Shown here one piece after another: positions 44,036-53,411 of a DNA stretch of 64,000 bases. Origin of the DNA: Leptospira haakeii (GTDB taxonomy: Bacteria > Spirochaetota > Leptospiria > Leptospirales > Leptospiraceae); the NCBI RefSeq assembly GCF_002812045.1, contig NZ_NPEG01000012.1:60016-124015 (forward strand), given 5' to 3'. Position 1 is the first letter of the stretch; every line of letters starts with the position of its first letter. Below the pieces are notes generated by a model that saw only the letters and a program-made list of their open reading frames with translations, made no database searches and was not told the DNA's origin. The position numbers and the translations under genes are program-made.

Positions 44036-45466
44036 CTAGAATTGGAAATACAAGAAAGGCGCGCTTACAGTTACACTATATAAGATAAAACAGATAGAGA
44101 TTAGAATTCCAGAGATGCCATAGACCCAAACTCGATTTTCGAAAAGTTTTTTGGCCCAAGGAGTTTCTTTCTCCATCAGATAATCGCCGAGCATTAGAAT
44201 AAACACCGTAGAAAGAACGGATAACGGTACCGGTAAGAAGTCACCTTCTACTCCGGAGAACATTCTGCTTACCATTGCCCAACCTACTTGGACACTATTT
44301 CCAATTCCTTCGACAGGTCTTGCTCGGAAGAAATACATGGAAATTCCAAAGATGGTGAATGGATAAGCTACTTTGATGGTACTTGGGATCTTATCCCAAT
44401 AATTTTTGATACGTTCGAAGGAAAATGCGAATCTTTCGATGACCATTAAACTTGCATGAACAAATCCCCAGACTACAAAATTCCAATCCGCTCCATGCCA
44501 GATCCCGCTTACAAATGTAGTAAGGAATAAGTTGATATAAGTTCTGGAGACCCCTTTTTTATTCCCGCCTAAGAAGATATATACGTATTCCTTCAACCAA
44601 GAGCTGAATGATATATGCCAACGTCTCCAGAATTCCGATACTGTTTGGGAAAGGAAAGGTTGTCTAAAGTTGATCGGGATGTGGAAGCCCATGATCCTTC
44701 CCGTTCCGATAGCTACATCCGAATATCCGGAGAAGTCGCAATACATTTGTATGATGTATAAGGAACCTGTAACCGCTAAAGAGAACCAACCATAATGAAG
44801 TGGATCCGCAAATACCGGATCAATTACTGCTGCAATTGGATCTGCTACGAATGTTTTTTTGAAAAGTCCCCAGGCAAGTTGTCTGATCCCCGGTAATAAA
44901 TTTTCTTTTTTGAATGTATACGTGTCCAGAAATTGGTGGAGCATGTCTTGGGCACGAATGATCGGTCCTGCTACCAACTGCGGGAAAAAACTTAAAAATA
45001 ATCCGAACTGAAATAAACTTTCCGCTCTTTTTACTTTTTTATGATATACGTCCACCGCATAAGCAATCGCCTGAAGGGTAAAAAATGAAATCCCCATCGG
45101 CAGAAGGATCCCGGAAGGATACGCATAATATGGTTCGCATGGGACCAGTCCAAGGATCGTATTCCAAACAGTGAAAGAGAAGTCCAGATACTTGAAGAAG
45201 TAAAGCAAAGACAGGTTTCCCCAGATAGCTATATTCAGGAAAAATAATTTTCCAAACCTGGACTCAGACTTATCCATCCAAAGTGTACAAAAATACGTGA
45301 TCCCAATGGAATAGATCAGCAATAGGATGAATGGAACCCTGAAAACTGCGTAAAAATATAAGCTAGTAACTAATAACCAAAGTTTTTGGAATCTGGAAGG
45401 AACCAGAAAATAAACTAAGATGACTATGGGTGCAAAAAATAAATAATGAAGGGAATTAAAGAGCAA
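44036..45466 (-). CDS. MBOAT family O-acyltransferase (AlgI-like)
   Basis: 476 residues with about 11-12 membrane helices. MBOAT hallmark SEFWRRWHISFSSWLKEYVY, LGGNKKG and the catalytic His in SGIWHGADWNFVVWG. Transfers acyl groups to a polysaccharide across the membrane. It overlaps the preceding SGNH gene by 11 bases, the usual AlgI/AlgX-like or PatA/PatB-like pairing. Glycan target unknown; LPS or a capsule-like glycan is plausible. Confidence 0.93.
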   Translation of the reverse strand: MLFNSLHYLFFAPIVILVYFLVPSRFQKLWLLVTSLYFYAVFRVPFILLLIYSIGITYFCTLWMDKSESRFGKLFFLNIAIWGNLSLLYFFKYLDFSFTVWNTILGLVPCEPYYAYPSGILLPMGISFFTLQAIAYAVDVYHKKVKRAESLFQFGLFLSFFPQLVAGPIIRAQDMLHQFLDTYTFKKENLLPGIRQLAWGLFKKTFVADPIAAVIDPVFADPLHYGWFSLAVTGSLYIIQMYCDFSGYSDVAIGTGRIMGFHIPINFRQPFLSQTVSEFWRRWHISFSSWLKEYVYIFLGGNKKGVSRTYINLFLTTFVSGIWHGADWNFVVWGFVHASLMVIERFAFSFERIKNYWDKIPSTIKVAYPFTIFGISMYFFRARPVEGIGNSVQVGWAMVSRMFSGVEGDFLPVPLSVLSTVFILMLGDYLMEKETPWAKKLFENRVWVYGISGILISICFILYSVTVSAPFLYFQF

Positions 45467-46766
45467 GGTCTGTCTCCTTCAATTTGGCTTTAAGAGATTC
45501 CGCTGCCCAAATATTTCCTCTTTTCGTAAAATGCCCATCTTCCGGGATATAATGATCTAAAATCCCGAATTTTTTGCCGTTCTGATCAAAACCGCACATC
45601 GATCCAGTTTCCTTTTTGAAACGTAAAACTTTTACTCCACGTTTTTCGAAAAATGCGGAGGCACGGGTTGCGTAATTTTCTAATGGATGGTATTTTCCAT
45701 TATTATAACAATAGATCTCTTCTATTTGGATAGGCAGAATCACCGGAACCAACTTAAATCCCCTTTCCTTTGCAAGATCTATCATCTTTTGATAATATTC
45801 TTGAGTGAGTTCAGGTAAAACCGGAAGAGTTTCTGGAGAAGGAGGAGAATCCACACAAGAAACATGAGAAGGAACCGGTTCAGGACACATCGCTCCAAAT
45901 ACTGCTGAAGTTGGAGTTATATCTGAATCACAATTTGGCTTTTTAACGGTTCTGAAAAAAGAAGACTCAAAATAAGAAACTAGATTTCCTGAAACTTGCT
46001 TTGGCTCGGCAGGAATTTCATCTCCGTCCAGTAAGCGGCATCTATAAAATCCAACCGAATCCAATTCTTTACAAACGGAAAGTTTAGTGACTGCAAATGT
46101 AACTTGGATCTGCTCATAAGCCAGTTTTAGAGCCTGGAGTGTATAAGAAATCCTTGTTAAAATAAATTGTAATTTAAAGTTCCGAGCGTAGTTCGGATCT
46201 TTTTCTCGGATCGCATCCGTTTGGTCGTCTGGCAAAATTCCTTTTTTTGCAAGAACTTCCGGCATATCGAAATCGTTCGGAGAAATAAAAAATAGTATTT
46301 CTTTTACATTGTCCAATTTGGAAGAAATATCTTTGAGTCTGTAATAGGAACCTCTGGATCCGTAGGCATCTACTCCTAGGTTTAAAGCCTGCCTTACTTC
46401 TCCCTTTAATTCTATTCCGTCCAAAAGTTGGCAAAATGTATCCGAGTCGCCCACTCCGAATCCCATCACCAAACTATCTCCTAAACATAGAAGTTTCGGT
46501 TTTCCCGGGATGGGCTCTTCTTTTCCACGAAGACCTAGAGAGTTGATACTGAATTGGCCTTCCCATTTTCCGGCAAAATGGCTGATATATTTGGATTGGC
46601 CAGGCTCAAGAGCCACGTAATAATCCGGATGAAAACTGTGGATGAGTTTAAGATCCCTATAGTATTGAAGAGAAGGACTGCGTAATAGAACCAAACCGGC
46701 TTCGGTTCCGAGGAAGATTAGGATCAAAAAAACTAGGCCGAAAAACGATTTTTTGGCGAAATCCAT
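45456..46766 (-). CDS. SGNH-fold acyltransferase partner of the MBOAT protein
   Basis: 436 residues. One N-terminal anchor (about 8-26), then GDSLVMGFGVGDSDTFC (block I), NLGVDAYGSRGSYY (block II-like), and a C-terminal PEDGHFTKRG with the Asp/His pair. About six Cys in the middle region (CDSD..CPEPVPSHVSC) suggest disulphides. First gene of the two-gene minus-strand unit. Confidence 0.88.
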   Translation of the reverse strand: MDFAKKSFFGLVFLILIFLGTEAGLVLLRSPSLQYYRDLKLIHSFHPDYYVALEPGQSKYISHFAGKWEGQFSINSLGLRGKEEPIPGKPKLLCLGDSLVMGFGVGDSDTFCQLLDGIELKGEVRQALNLGVDAYGSRGSYYRLKDISSKLDNVKEILFFISPNDFDMPEVLAKKGILPDDQTDAIREKDPNYARNFKLQFILTRISYTLQALKLAYEQIQVTFAVTKLSVCKELDSVGFYRCRLLDGDEIPAEPKQVSGNLVSYFESSFFRTVKKPNCDSDITPTSAVFGAMCPEPVPSHVSCVDSPPSPETLPVLPELTQEYYQKMIDLAKERGFKLVPVILPIQIEEIYCYNNGKYHPLENYATRASAFFEKRGVKVLRFKKETGSMCGFDQNGKKFGILDHYIPEDGHFTKRGNIWAAESLKAKLKETDLAL

Positions 46767-46828
46767 GAATACTGGATAGCATTTGGATTCCTACCCGGAT
46801 GACAAGACAATTCATCTAGGAAAGGGAC

Positions 46829-46844
46829 TGTTGGAATTCCGACT
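46829..46844. repeat. Half copy of the dispersed palindrome
   Basis: TGTTGGAATTCCGACT upstream of trxB. The left half and centre match the copies at 14702-14719; the right half has diverged. Confidence 0.5.
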
Positions 46845-46870
46845 CTTTCTTCTCGAAAAAAAAGATCTAC

Positions 46871-46899
46871 TTTACAATTCCCCAGTCTAAAAATAAAAT
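46871..46899 (+). promoter_or_regulatory. trxB promoter
   Basis: TTTACA (46871-46876) and TAAAAT (46894-46899) with a 17-base spacer. The -10 ends 2 bases before the palindrome at 46902-46920, placing the transcription start inside it, and 37 bases before the ATG. Confidence 0.65.
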
Positions 46900-46901
46900 C
46901 A

Positions 46902-46920
46902 ATTTAGAATCATTCTAAAT
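46902..46920 (+). promoter_or_regulatory. Perfect 9-1-9 palindrome, PerR/Fur-type operator candidate
   Basis: ATTTAGAATCATTCTAAAT is perfectly symmetric around C46911. Its 7-1-7 core TTAGAATCATTCTAA differs from the classical Per box (TTATAATNATTATAA) by one base per half. Its location over the transcription start of trxB fits repression by a PerR- or Fur-family protein. Confidence 0.65.
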
Positions 46921-46936
46921 CATTAGAGGAAATGAG

Positions 46937-47884
46937 ATGCCCCATAAAGTAGTCATCATTGGATCCGGTCCTGCGGGTCATACTGCTGCAATTTACGCAG
47001 CAAGAGCGAATTTAAACCCTGTTATGTACGAAGGATTTATGGCGGGCGGAATCGCTGCAGGCGGACAGCTCACCACAACCACTGAGGTGGAAAATTTCCC
47101 AGGTTTTCCGGAAGGGATCGATGGGACCCAACTTACTAATTTGTTCCGTGCTCAGTCCGAAAAATATGGCACTAAAATTATCACACAAACAATTACCAAA
47201 GTGGACTTTTCTAAAAGACCATTTCGTATTTGGTCCGATGACGAACTGATCGAAGCAGAGACTGTAATCATCGCAACAGGTGCAACCGCGAAAAGAATGT
47301 TTATCCCTGGTGAAGATTCTTATTGGCAAAAAGGAATTTCTGCCTGTGCAGTTTGTGATGGGGCGCTTCCAATTTACAGAAACAAAGAACTAGCTGTTGT
47401 AGGTGGTGGAGATTCCGCAGTAGAAGAAGCGGCTCACTTAACCAAATTTGCATCCAAAGTTTATTTGATCCACAGAAGAGATTCTTTAAGAGCTTCTAAG
47501 ATCATGCAGAAGAGAGCAACCACTCATCCTAAGATAGAAATTATTTGGAATACTGCTGTAGAAGGCGCACAAGGAAATGGAAGCCAACTCACTTCCCTTT
47601 CAGTAAAAGAACTTACTACAGGAAAAACGAAAGAACTTGCTGTGGGTGGTTTATTCTACGCGATCGGCCATAAACCAAATACCGAAATTTTTGAAGGCCA
47701 ATTAGATCTGGACGAAACAGGTTATATCAAAACTGTTCCAGGCACAACTCGCACGAGTGTAGATGGTGTGTTTGCTGCTGGAGATGTTCAAGATAAAACA
47801 TATCGCCAAGCGATTACCGCCGCGGGTTCTGGATGTATGGCTGCTCTCGAAGCAGAAAGATGGTTAGAAGCTCAGGAAGAGTAA
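46937..47884 (+). CDS. trxB: Thioredoxin reductase TrxB
   Basis: 315 residues; reduces thioredoxin with NADPH. FAD motif [16 protein letters not shown] at about 7-22, redox-active CAVC at 137-140, NADPH motif [10 protein letters not shown] at about 156-165 and [14 protein letters not shown] near the end. Ribosome site AGAGGA before the ATG. Stand-alone gene under the palindromic operator. Confidence 0.96.
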   Translation: MPHKVVIIGSGPAGHTAAIYAARANLNPVMYEGFMAGGIAAGGQLTTTTEVENFPGFPEGIDGTQLTNLFRAQSEKYGTKIITQTITKVDFSKRPFRIWSDDELIEAETVIIATGATAKRMFIPGEDSYWQKGISACAVCDGALPIYRNKELAVVGGGDSAVEEAAHLTKFASKVYLIHRRDSLRASKIMQKRATTHPKIEIIWNTAVEGAQGNGSQLTSLSVKELTTGKTKELAVGGLFYAIGHKPNTEIFEGQLDLDETGYIKTVPGTTRTSVDGVFAAGDVQDKTYRQAITAAGSGCMAALEAERWLEAQEE

Positions 47885-47926
47885 TACGAAAGGGATACGT
47901 TTCGAGTAAAACGAAGAGTCGTCCAG

Positions 47927-48649
47927 TTATGGGCGCTCTATCATCTGACCTCTTTTTTGAAGAGTATCATAAATATATAATGTAGGAAGATTCGGCTTCT
48001 TTTTACCGGGGCCGGACTCTTCTTCTCTTTTTACGATCATCACTAATTTGTTTTCCGGAGTATCCGGCAGGATTTTTTCCAGATAGAATTTTTTGGGAAG
48101 AATAGGAAGTAATTCGTCATAGTTCGGATCGTATACAAAAACCTTTTTGGAATCCTTTTGATTTAGATACCCGTCTTTGTTGGTATCTTCCGGCATTCCA
48201 ACGATCACAAATTTTTTTCCAGTTTTTAAACCTAAGAACACATCCTCTGAAACTTCTTGTGTTTCAGGATCGGAGCTCGACTTTTCAGGTTCCGCTCCAT
48301 AAAAATAATCCCAGATATATACACTTTTATTAAATACTTTACGGTTTCTTCCTGTTTGAAGGTCTACGAATACAAGGTTTTGAGCATGATTTAGTGTTTT
48401 GCGGGGACCGAAGTTTTCTCTGTCCCTATTTAAGCCCAATGGGTAATATAAAAATTTTCCCCAAACTACGGCCGAATGTTCCACTAGATCATCATCCGGT
48501 TCCACATATACAGTCTGGATGCTGTTAGACGGATGTTTTGCGAGCTCGATCCCTCGGTCGTATACGAACCAACTTTTTAAAAGGGTAAATACGATCAGGA
48601 TGATTATGATCCCGATCACAAAATATACGGAGAGACGCAGCTTTTCCAT
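47927..48649 (-). CDS. Membrane-anchored protein with one EF-hand loop
   Basis: 240 residues. N-terminal helix (about 7-26), then a soluble domain. Residues 155-166, DTNKDGYLNQKD, form a complete 12-residue EF-hand-type calcium loop (D1, N3, D5, G6, L8, D12), sitting between beta-strand segments (KKFVIVGMPE and KKVFVYDPN) rather than in a typical helix-loop-helix. Hypothetical otherwise. Follows the CBM48-like gene on the same strand with a 31-base gap. Confidence 0.7.
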   Translation of the reverse strand: MEKLRLSVYFVIGIIIILIVFTLLKSWFVYDRGIELAKHPSNSIQTVYVEPDDDLVEHSAVVWGKFLYYPLGLNRDRENFGPRKTLNHAQNLVFVDLQTGRNRKVFNKSVYIWDYFYGAEPEKSSSDPETQEVSEDVFLGLKTGKKFVIVGMPEDTNKDGYLNQKDSKKVFVYDPNYDELLPILPKKFYLEKILPDTPENKLVMIVKREEESGPGKKKPNLPTLYIYDTLQKRGQMIERP

Positions 48650-48680
48650 AGAACGGATCTAAACAATCCGTTCTTATGCC

Positions 48681-49559
48681 TTAGGGGTCAATCTTCTTTC
48701 TTTCCAAAACTCCGGTTCTGATAGGAACTACTAATGCGGAAGAGATCTCACCTGTGTCTTCTCTTAACACTGTAAGAGGATTATAAGTATCCACTACGAT
48801 CTTTCCATCTACTAAGAAATTGTATTGGTATTCACCAGGCTTTAACTTCTTTACTACCCTAAAGGTTCCATTCCTTTCTTTGATCAAAAAATCGGATTCC
48901 GGATCCCAATGATTAAAATCTCCGATCAGACTTACTGATTCTGCTTGGGGTTGATAAATTCTGAATTCAACGGTTCTAAATTCTTTTTCTTCGTAAGGAG
49001 AATCTTCTAAAACCCTGGTGCTTGTTTGTTTATTGGGTCCACCTTCTCTAAAAGCAATCCTAGATACTAAAGAACCTTCTCCATCTTCTACAGTATCCGG
49101 ATTTTCAGGATCATGTGTGAATATGCCGTCTACTTTGAACTTGTATTCATAGGCAGGTTTTGCTTCATAGAGTTGGTCTCCGTGGATATCCACTACTCCA
49201 TAAAAAATTCCCTTATCATTCTTCTGCAAGGAAACACATTGCCAATGACTGAATTCTCCACAAACGCTTACCTCATCGTTTGCAAGCCCTTCGTAACTGA
49301 ACAAAACTCCACGATTTAATAGTTTTCCGGTTTTTAAAGCGGAGAACGTATCCACAAATCGGATGAATCTAGGCGGGACAGCCTTTCTCAAATTTTCCAA
49401 TTGCCAGAAATAATAAATTTTTTCTTCGGGAAGGGCTTCTTCTCCTTCCTCATAATCCACCGACCGGAAGGCTCCGATCCAATCTTCCGCCTCTTCCGCA
49501 GCAAGGGCGAAGGTCAATATCAAGGTAAGTAAGGCAATCGCCTTGGCTTTATGCACCAT
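48681..49559 (-). CDS. Exported protein with two glycogen-binding (CBM48/AMPK-type) modules
   Basis: 292 residues. Signal peptide about 1-20, then two beta-sandwich modules of AMPK-CBM48 type: residues about 83-155 (VLFSYEGLANDEVSVCGEFSHWQCV..AYEYKFKVDG) and 198-265 (FRIYQPQAESVSLIGDFNHWDPES..GEYQYNFLVDGKIVVD). The module usually sits in cytoplasmic glycogen enzymes; here there is no catalytic domain and the protein is exported. The first module has a Cys pair (VCGEFSHWQC). Function unknown. Confidence 0.82.
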   Translation of the reverse strand: MVHKAKAIALLTLILTFALAAEEAEDWIGAFRSVDYEEGEEALPEEKIYYFWQLENLRKAVPPRFIRFVDTFSALKTGKLLNRGVLFSYEGLANDEVSVCGEFSHWQCVSLQKNDKGIFYGVVDIHGDQLYEAKPAYEYKFKVDGIFTHDPENPDTVEDGEGSLVSRIAFREGGPNKQTSTRVLEDSPYEEKEFRTVEFRIYQPQAESVSLIGDFNHWDPESDFLIKERNGTFRVVKKLKPGEYQYNFLVDGKIVVDTYNPLTVLREDTGEISSALVVPIRTGVLERKKIDP

Positions 49560-49681
49560 AAACCGATTGTCGTAGGTTTTCCCGGAAACCCTAAGCGTAT
49601 TTCCGGGGCCTGTGCTAGATCCGACATAAGGAAAAAATCTTTGCTCTTTCCGAGACCAGCCGATACTATTGGAAGGACTTT

Positions 49682-52600
49682 ATGGCTGATTATTCAGAAC
49701 AGGAACTGGAGCAGATCCGCTCCATCTTGGATCCGTTAAACAAGAATCCGGAATCCTCCGAAGATTTGAATCCTATGCTTTCCTCCTTCCGCGAGAAGAT
49801 GGGATACGGCGTTCCTATATCTATCGGGGACGATGATGAGGACCAACCGGAAGAAGGATCCGAAGAAAGTTTCGATCTAGGCGATGAGGACGAAGCTCCT
49901 ACACCTATCCAAAAGCCAAAGCCATTATCTTTCTCTGAAGACGATGATATCGATCTTGATGAATTATTAACTGAGCCTTCCCAAGGGGGCGAACCTAGTG
50001 CAGATGCGGGAGAAGATCCTTTTGGTGGATTTGACGAAGCTCCTACAGCATCCGACGATTTTGGTGATTTCGGAAGCCCAGAGCCAGAATCAGACCCATT
50101 TGCGGGCTCAGGCCTAGATGATTTTGGAACTCCAGAAGAACCTGCAGCAGAACTTGAAGATTTCGGGGCTCCTACAAGTGAAGAAGATCCATTTGGCGGA
50201 TTCGATTCTGCTCCTGATCTAGATACTCCTTTTGAAACTTCACCTACCGAAGACTTCGGTTCTACTCCTAGTGCCGATCCATTTGCGGATTCTGATCTTG
50301 GAATGGACGATTTCGGTACAACACCTAGCTCAGATTCGGATGATCCGTTCGCAGGTATGGGCGGAGATGAACCTGGAGGTTCCGGTCTAGAAGACTTCGA
50401 TTCTCCTGCTTCTTCCGGAGGAGACGATCCATTTGCAGCATTTGATGCTTCCGGAATGGAAGATACTCCAGGAGATGAATTTGGTCTGGAAGAAGGTGAC
50501 CCATTCGGCGCCTCCCCTACATCCAGTGATTCTGATTTTGGAGACTTAGGTGGTTTCGATTCGGAACCATCCGACTCTGGAGATTTTGGCGGAAATGATT
50601 TTGCCGAAGCTCCTACAGATTCAGACCCATTTGCAGACTTCGCCCCTGTTTCAGGTGGAGACCACGATCCATTCTCAGATCTTTCCAGCGCAACTTCTGT
50701 TCCAGAATCGGATCCATTCGCTGATTTTGCTGCAGAACCTGCTTCCCAAATGGAAATGGAATCCGTTCCGGAATCTTCCGATTTTACAAGTTTCTCCCCT
50801 GACTTGGATTCAGATTCAGGAGACGAGGATCTAGGAGCAGCCGCTTTTGAAGAAGACTTACGTTCTTTAGGCGGAGAAGATAAGGACGAGATAGATAAGT
50901 CCCTCACAGACGAAGAACTCGCAATCATTCAAAGGGAAATACTTCGTTACCCTCCTCTTTTACGCAGAACTGTTATAGAGTCGATAGTCCAAGACCGCCT
51001 TTCTAAAAAGGCCCAAAGAGATCTATTAGAACTTATTAAAATAGAAAGTAGCCCGGAGGATATTGCTGCATTCTTATCATCCGCATTAGGAGTTACAGTT
51101 GCTCTTACGGATAGAAGTGGAGCTTACTCCGCAGATGGTGTGCCTATCATTTCTTCTGACCCTATCTATACAAGAGAAGGTGTATTAGAAAGAAGGAAGA
51201 AGATCCGCAGGACTTTCTTCGCCGCTGCCGCAGCGCTTTTAATCGGATTTGGAAGTTATTTCACTTACAAACATATCATTCTTCCTAGACAGGCCGCTCA
51301 AAACTATGAAGCAGGTTTGGAACAGATACGTGAGCTGGGAGCCAAAAGATTCGCGGGAACTTTGGGCGAGGAAGATAGAAAAAAATATCTGATCAGTATA
51401 GAAGATTCATATGATAAAGGATTCGATATTGATCCTTATAATCTGAAATACATGAACCTATACGGAGTGGAATACAGCCGCGCGGGAGAATACGAACTTT
51501 CCTTCCAAAAATTATTCGGTAAGATAGAGCCGGATCTAGGAATGGGAACATTAGATTCTTGGAATAAAAGAGAACAATCTCCAATGGTTCGATTGGCCCA
51601 AGGAGAATCTTGGAATGATAAAAAACTAAAAACCAGCGCGGTTATAAACAAAGGAATAGAAGGGATCAAATTCCTTTTAGACCAAGAAAAAACGTCTAGA
51701 AAGGTTTTGATCGCAGGAGCGTTCCTGGCAATGAGACTGAAAGAAAAGACTCATGATAATCAAACTTACAGAAACCTAGGTTGGTTCCATTCTCAGATTA
51801 TGCCTGATTTTGCAGAGCCGGCAGAAGGCAAAAAAGGAAGATATAAAAACGACGCGTTAGCAGTTGATTATTATTCCAAGGTATTCACTGACGGAGAAAG
51901 TCCTTATGATGAGGATTCCACCGCAGGTATTGCTAAAATATATTATAATAGAAGAGAATTCGGAAAAGCAGCGTCATTTTACAATCGAATTGTAGAGGCA
52001 AATCCTAAAAGTATCCCTGGCCAAGCCGGACTAGTTTCTACTTATTTGGAAATGTGGAAAGAAAGTGGGGATCCTCAATTCGTCTTAAATCACCATCGTC
52101 TGCTTAGGAATAATCTAGACATGGAGTCAGAACTCCCCTTCTATACTCTTGCAAAGTTAGCTTCCTTTTATGCTGCAATCGATCCGGAAGAACTTAGGAT
52201 TAAATATAATATCAATCCTGTAGACCAAGTTTCCGGAATAGAGATAGAAGAAAGTGCGATCCGTCTTTTGGATACTATATACAGAAAGTCCATGGAAGAT
52301 GAAAGGACTGGAGTTGAGATAGAAGGAAAAGATTACGCAGAAGGATATTACCAACGCGGGCAATATTATCTTTCTCAAAAAGAAAATAGTAATGCGAGAA
52401 GGTTCTTCGAAAAAGCAGCTACTTTAGATCCAAAACATTGGCTAGCAGTTCTGGAACTTGCAGAACATTCAATCCGTGTAGGAAATTTTGAAGAGGCAAA
52501 AGATCTTTTAAAAGAAGCAGAATCTCGTTATGAAAATAGCGAGCGTTGGTTCGGCTCTAAAGACGAAGACGAAACCTTATTCGAAGGAAATCCTGCTCGT

Positions 52601-53410
52601 ATCCACTTTGATTTAGGAAAGATCAGATATCTATTGTCTGCAGGACTTTCCGACAAAGATTCCCTAAAAGAATTTCCCGGAAGAAAAATTTATCCATTCC
52701 GCTCCCGCTCCGAATCAGACGGGAAAAGCCTTTCTGTCTTAAAAGAAGAGGAAGAAAAAAGAAACCGCAGGAATGAACTTAGAAACTCACTACAAGAATT
52801 CGCAAAAGTGGATTCGGAAGAACCTAAATTTGATCTTATCCGTAAATGGAGAAGAGAACTTCCTCAGTCTATGCTAAGAGAAATGAAATTTTTCAAAGGC
52901 TGGGTGGAGTATATGGATTCAGACTTTGACAAGTCTTTAGCGGATTGGACAGGTTTCGAAGACAAGGACGAATATTATAATCCTACTCTTCTAATGGCAA
53001 AAGGAAACGCATTCTTCTATACCGGTCAGACTAAAACTGCTCTTGGGTATTTCCTAAGAGTAAAAGATGATATGGAAGAAAAACTTCCTCAAATGAGTTC
53101 TCCTAAAACGGAAGATCCATATCACCAAGAAGTTTATCAAACTCTGACTGCTGCTTATAATAATATTGGCGCTTGTTACGAGACTCTTTCTAAAAAAGTA
53201 AATGTACAAGAATCTGAGAACTATACGGCTCAGGCTCTACAGAATTATTGGAAGGCGATCGAAACTGCACGTAAGATTAATGAAGCCAGTGAAATTTCAC
53301 TTTCTAATAAAGATCTATTATTCAAAAAAGAAGCTCTTAAACGAGAGCCTCTATTAGAAGATTGGGTCTCGCCGACTTTAGATTCAATCAAAGACTTGGT
53401 ACGTAAGTAA
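49682..53410 (+). CDS. Large TPR protein with cytoplasmic DPF-repeat region
   Basis: 1242 residues. Residues 1-400 are very acidic and low complexity, with ten DPF(A/G/S) motifs between about 112 and 345, in a setting of repeated DDFG and PTS. A basic stretch and one membrane helix follow (about 505-530, RRTFFAAAAALLIGFGSYF). The remaining 710 residues are helical with TPR-like repeats (GIAKIYYNRREFGKAASFYNRIVEANP; GYYQRGQYYLSQKENSNARRFFEKAATLDP). Predicted single-pass, N-terminus in the cytoplasm. The architecture is reminiscent of spirochaete flagellar collar proteins such as Borrelia FlcA, but I cannot confirm that. Confidence 0.85.
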   Translation: MADYSEQELEQIRSILDPLNKNPESSEDLNPMLSSFREKMGYGVPISIGDDDEDQPEEGSEESFDLGDEDEAPTPIQKPKPLSFSEDDDIDLDELLTEPSQGGEPSADAGEDPFGGFDEAPTASDDFGDFGSPEPESDPFAGSGLDDFGTPEEPAAELEDFGAPTSEEDPFGGFDSAPDLDTPFETSPTEDFGSTPSADPFADSDLGMDDFGTTPSSDSDDPFAGMGGDEPGGSGLEDFDSPASSGGDDPFAAFDASGMEDTPGDEFGLEEGDPFGASPTSSDSDFGDLGGFDSEPSDSGDFGGNDFAEAPTDSDPFADFAPVSGGDHDPFSDLSSATSVPESDPFADFAAEPASQMEMESVPESSDFTSFSPDLDSDSGDEDLGAAAFEEDLRSLGGEDKDEIDKSLTDEELAIIQREILRYPPLLRRTVIESIVQDRLSKKAQRDLLELIKIESSPEDIAAFLSSALGVTVALTDRSGAYSADGVPIISSDPIYTREGVLERRKKIRRTFFAAAAALLIGFGSYFTYKHIILPRQAAQNYEAGLEQIRELGAKRFAGTLGEEDRKKYLISIEDSYDKGFDIDPYNLKYMNLYGVEYSRAGEYELSFQKLFGKIEPDLGMGTLDSWNKREQSPMVRLAQGESWNDKKLKTSAVINKGIEGIKFLLDQEKTSRKVLIAGAFLAMRLKEKTHDNQTYRNLGWFHSQIMPDFAEPAEGKKGRYKNDALAVDYYSKVFTDGESPYDEDSTAGIAKIYYNRREFGKAASFYNRIVEANPKSIPGQAGLVSTYLEMWKESGDPQFVLNHHRLLRNNLDMESELPFYTLAKLASFYAAIDPEELRIKYNINPVDQVSGIEIEESAIRLLDTIYRKSMEDERTGVEIEGKDYAEGYYQRGQYYLSQKENSNARRFFEKAATLDPKHWLAVLELAEHSIRVGNFEEAKDLLKEAESRYENSERWFGSKDEDETLFEGNPARIHFDLGKIRYLLSAGLSDKDSLKEFPGRKIYPFRSRSESDGKSLSVLKEEEEKRNRRNELRNSLQEFAKVDSEEPKFDLIRKWRRELPQSMLREMKFFKGWVEYMDSDFDKSLADWTGFEDKDEYYNPTLLMAKGNAFFYTGQTKTALGYFLRVKDDMEEKLPQMSSPKTEDPYHQEVYQTLTAAYNNIGACYETLSKKVNVQESENYTAQALQNYWKAIETARKINEASEISLSNKDLLFKKEALKREPLLEDWVSPTLDSIKDLVRK

Positions 53411-53411
53411 A

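Noticed and set aside
49690..50928. A 412-residue Ser/Pro-rich open frame antisense to the TPR gene
   Set aside because: It arises because the repeated acidic DPF region has few stops on the other strand; its Ser-rich composition mirrors the Asp/Glu codons. No ribosome site.
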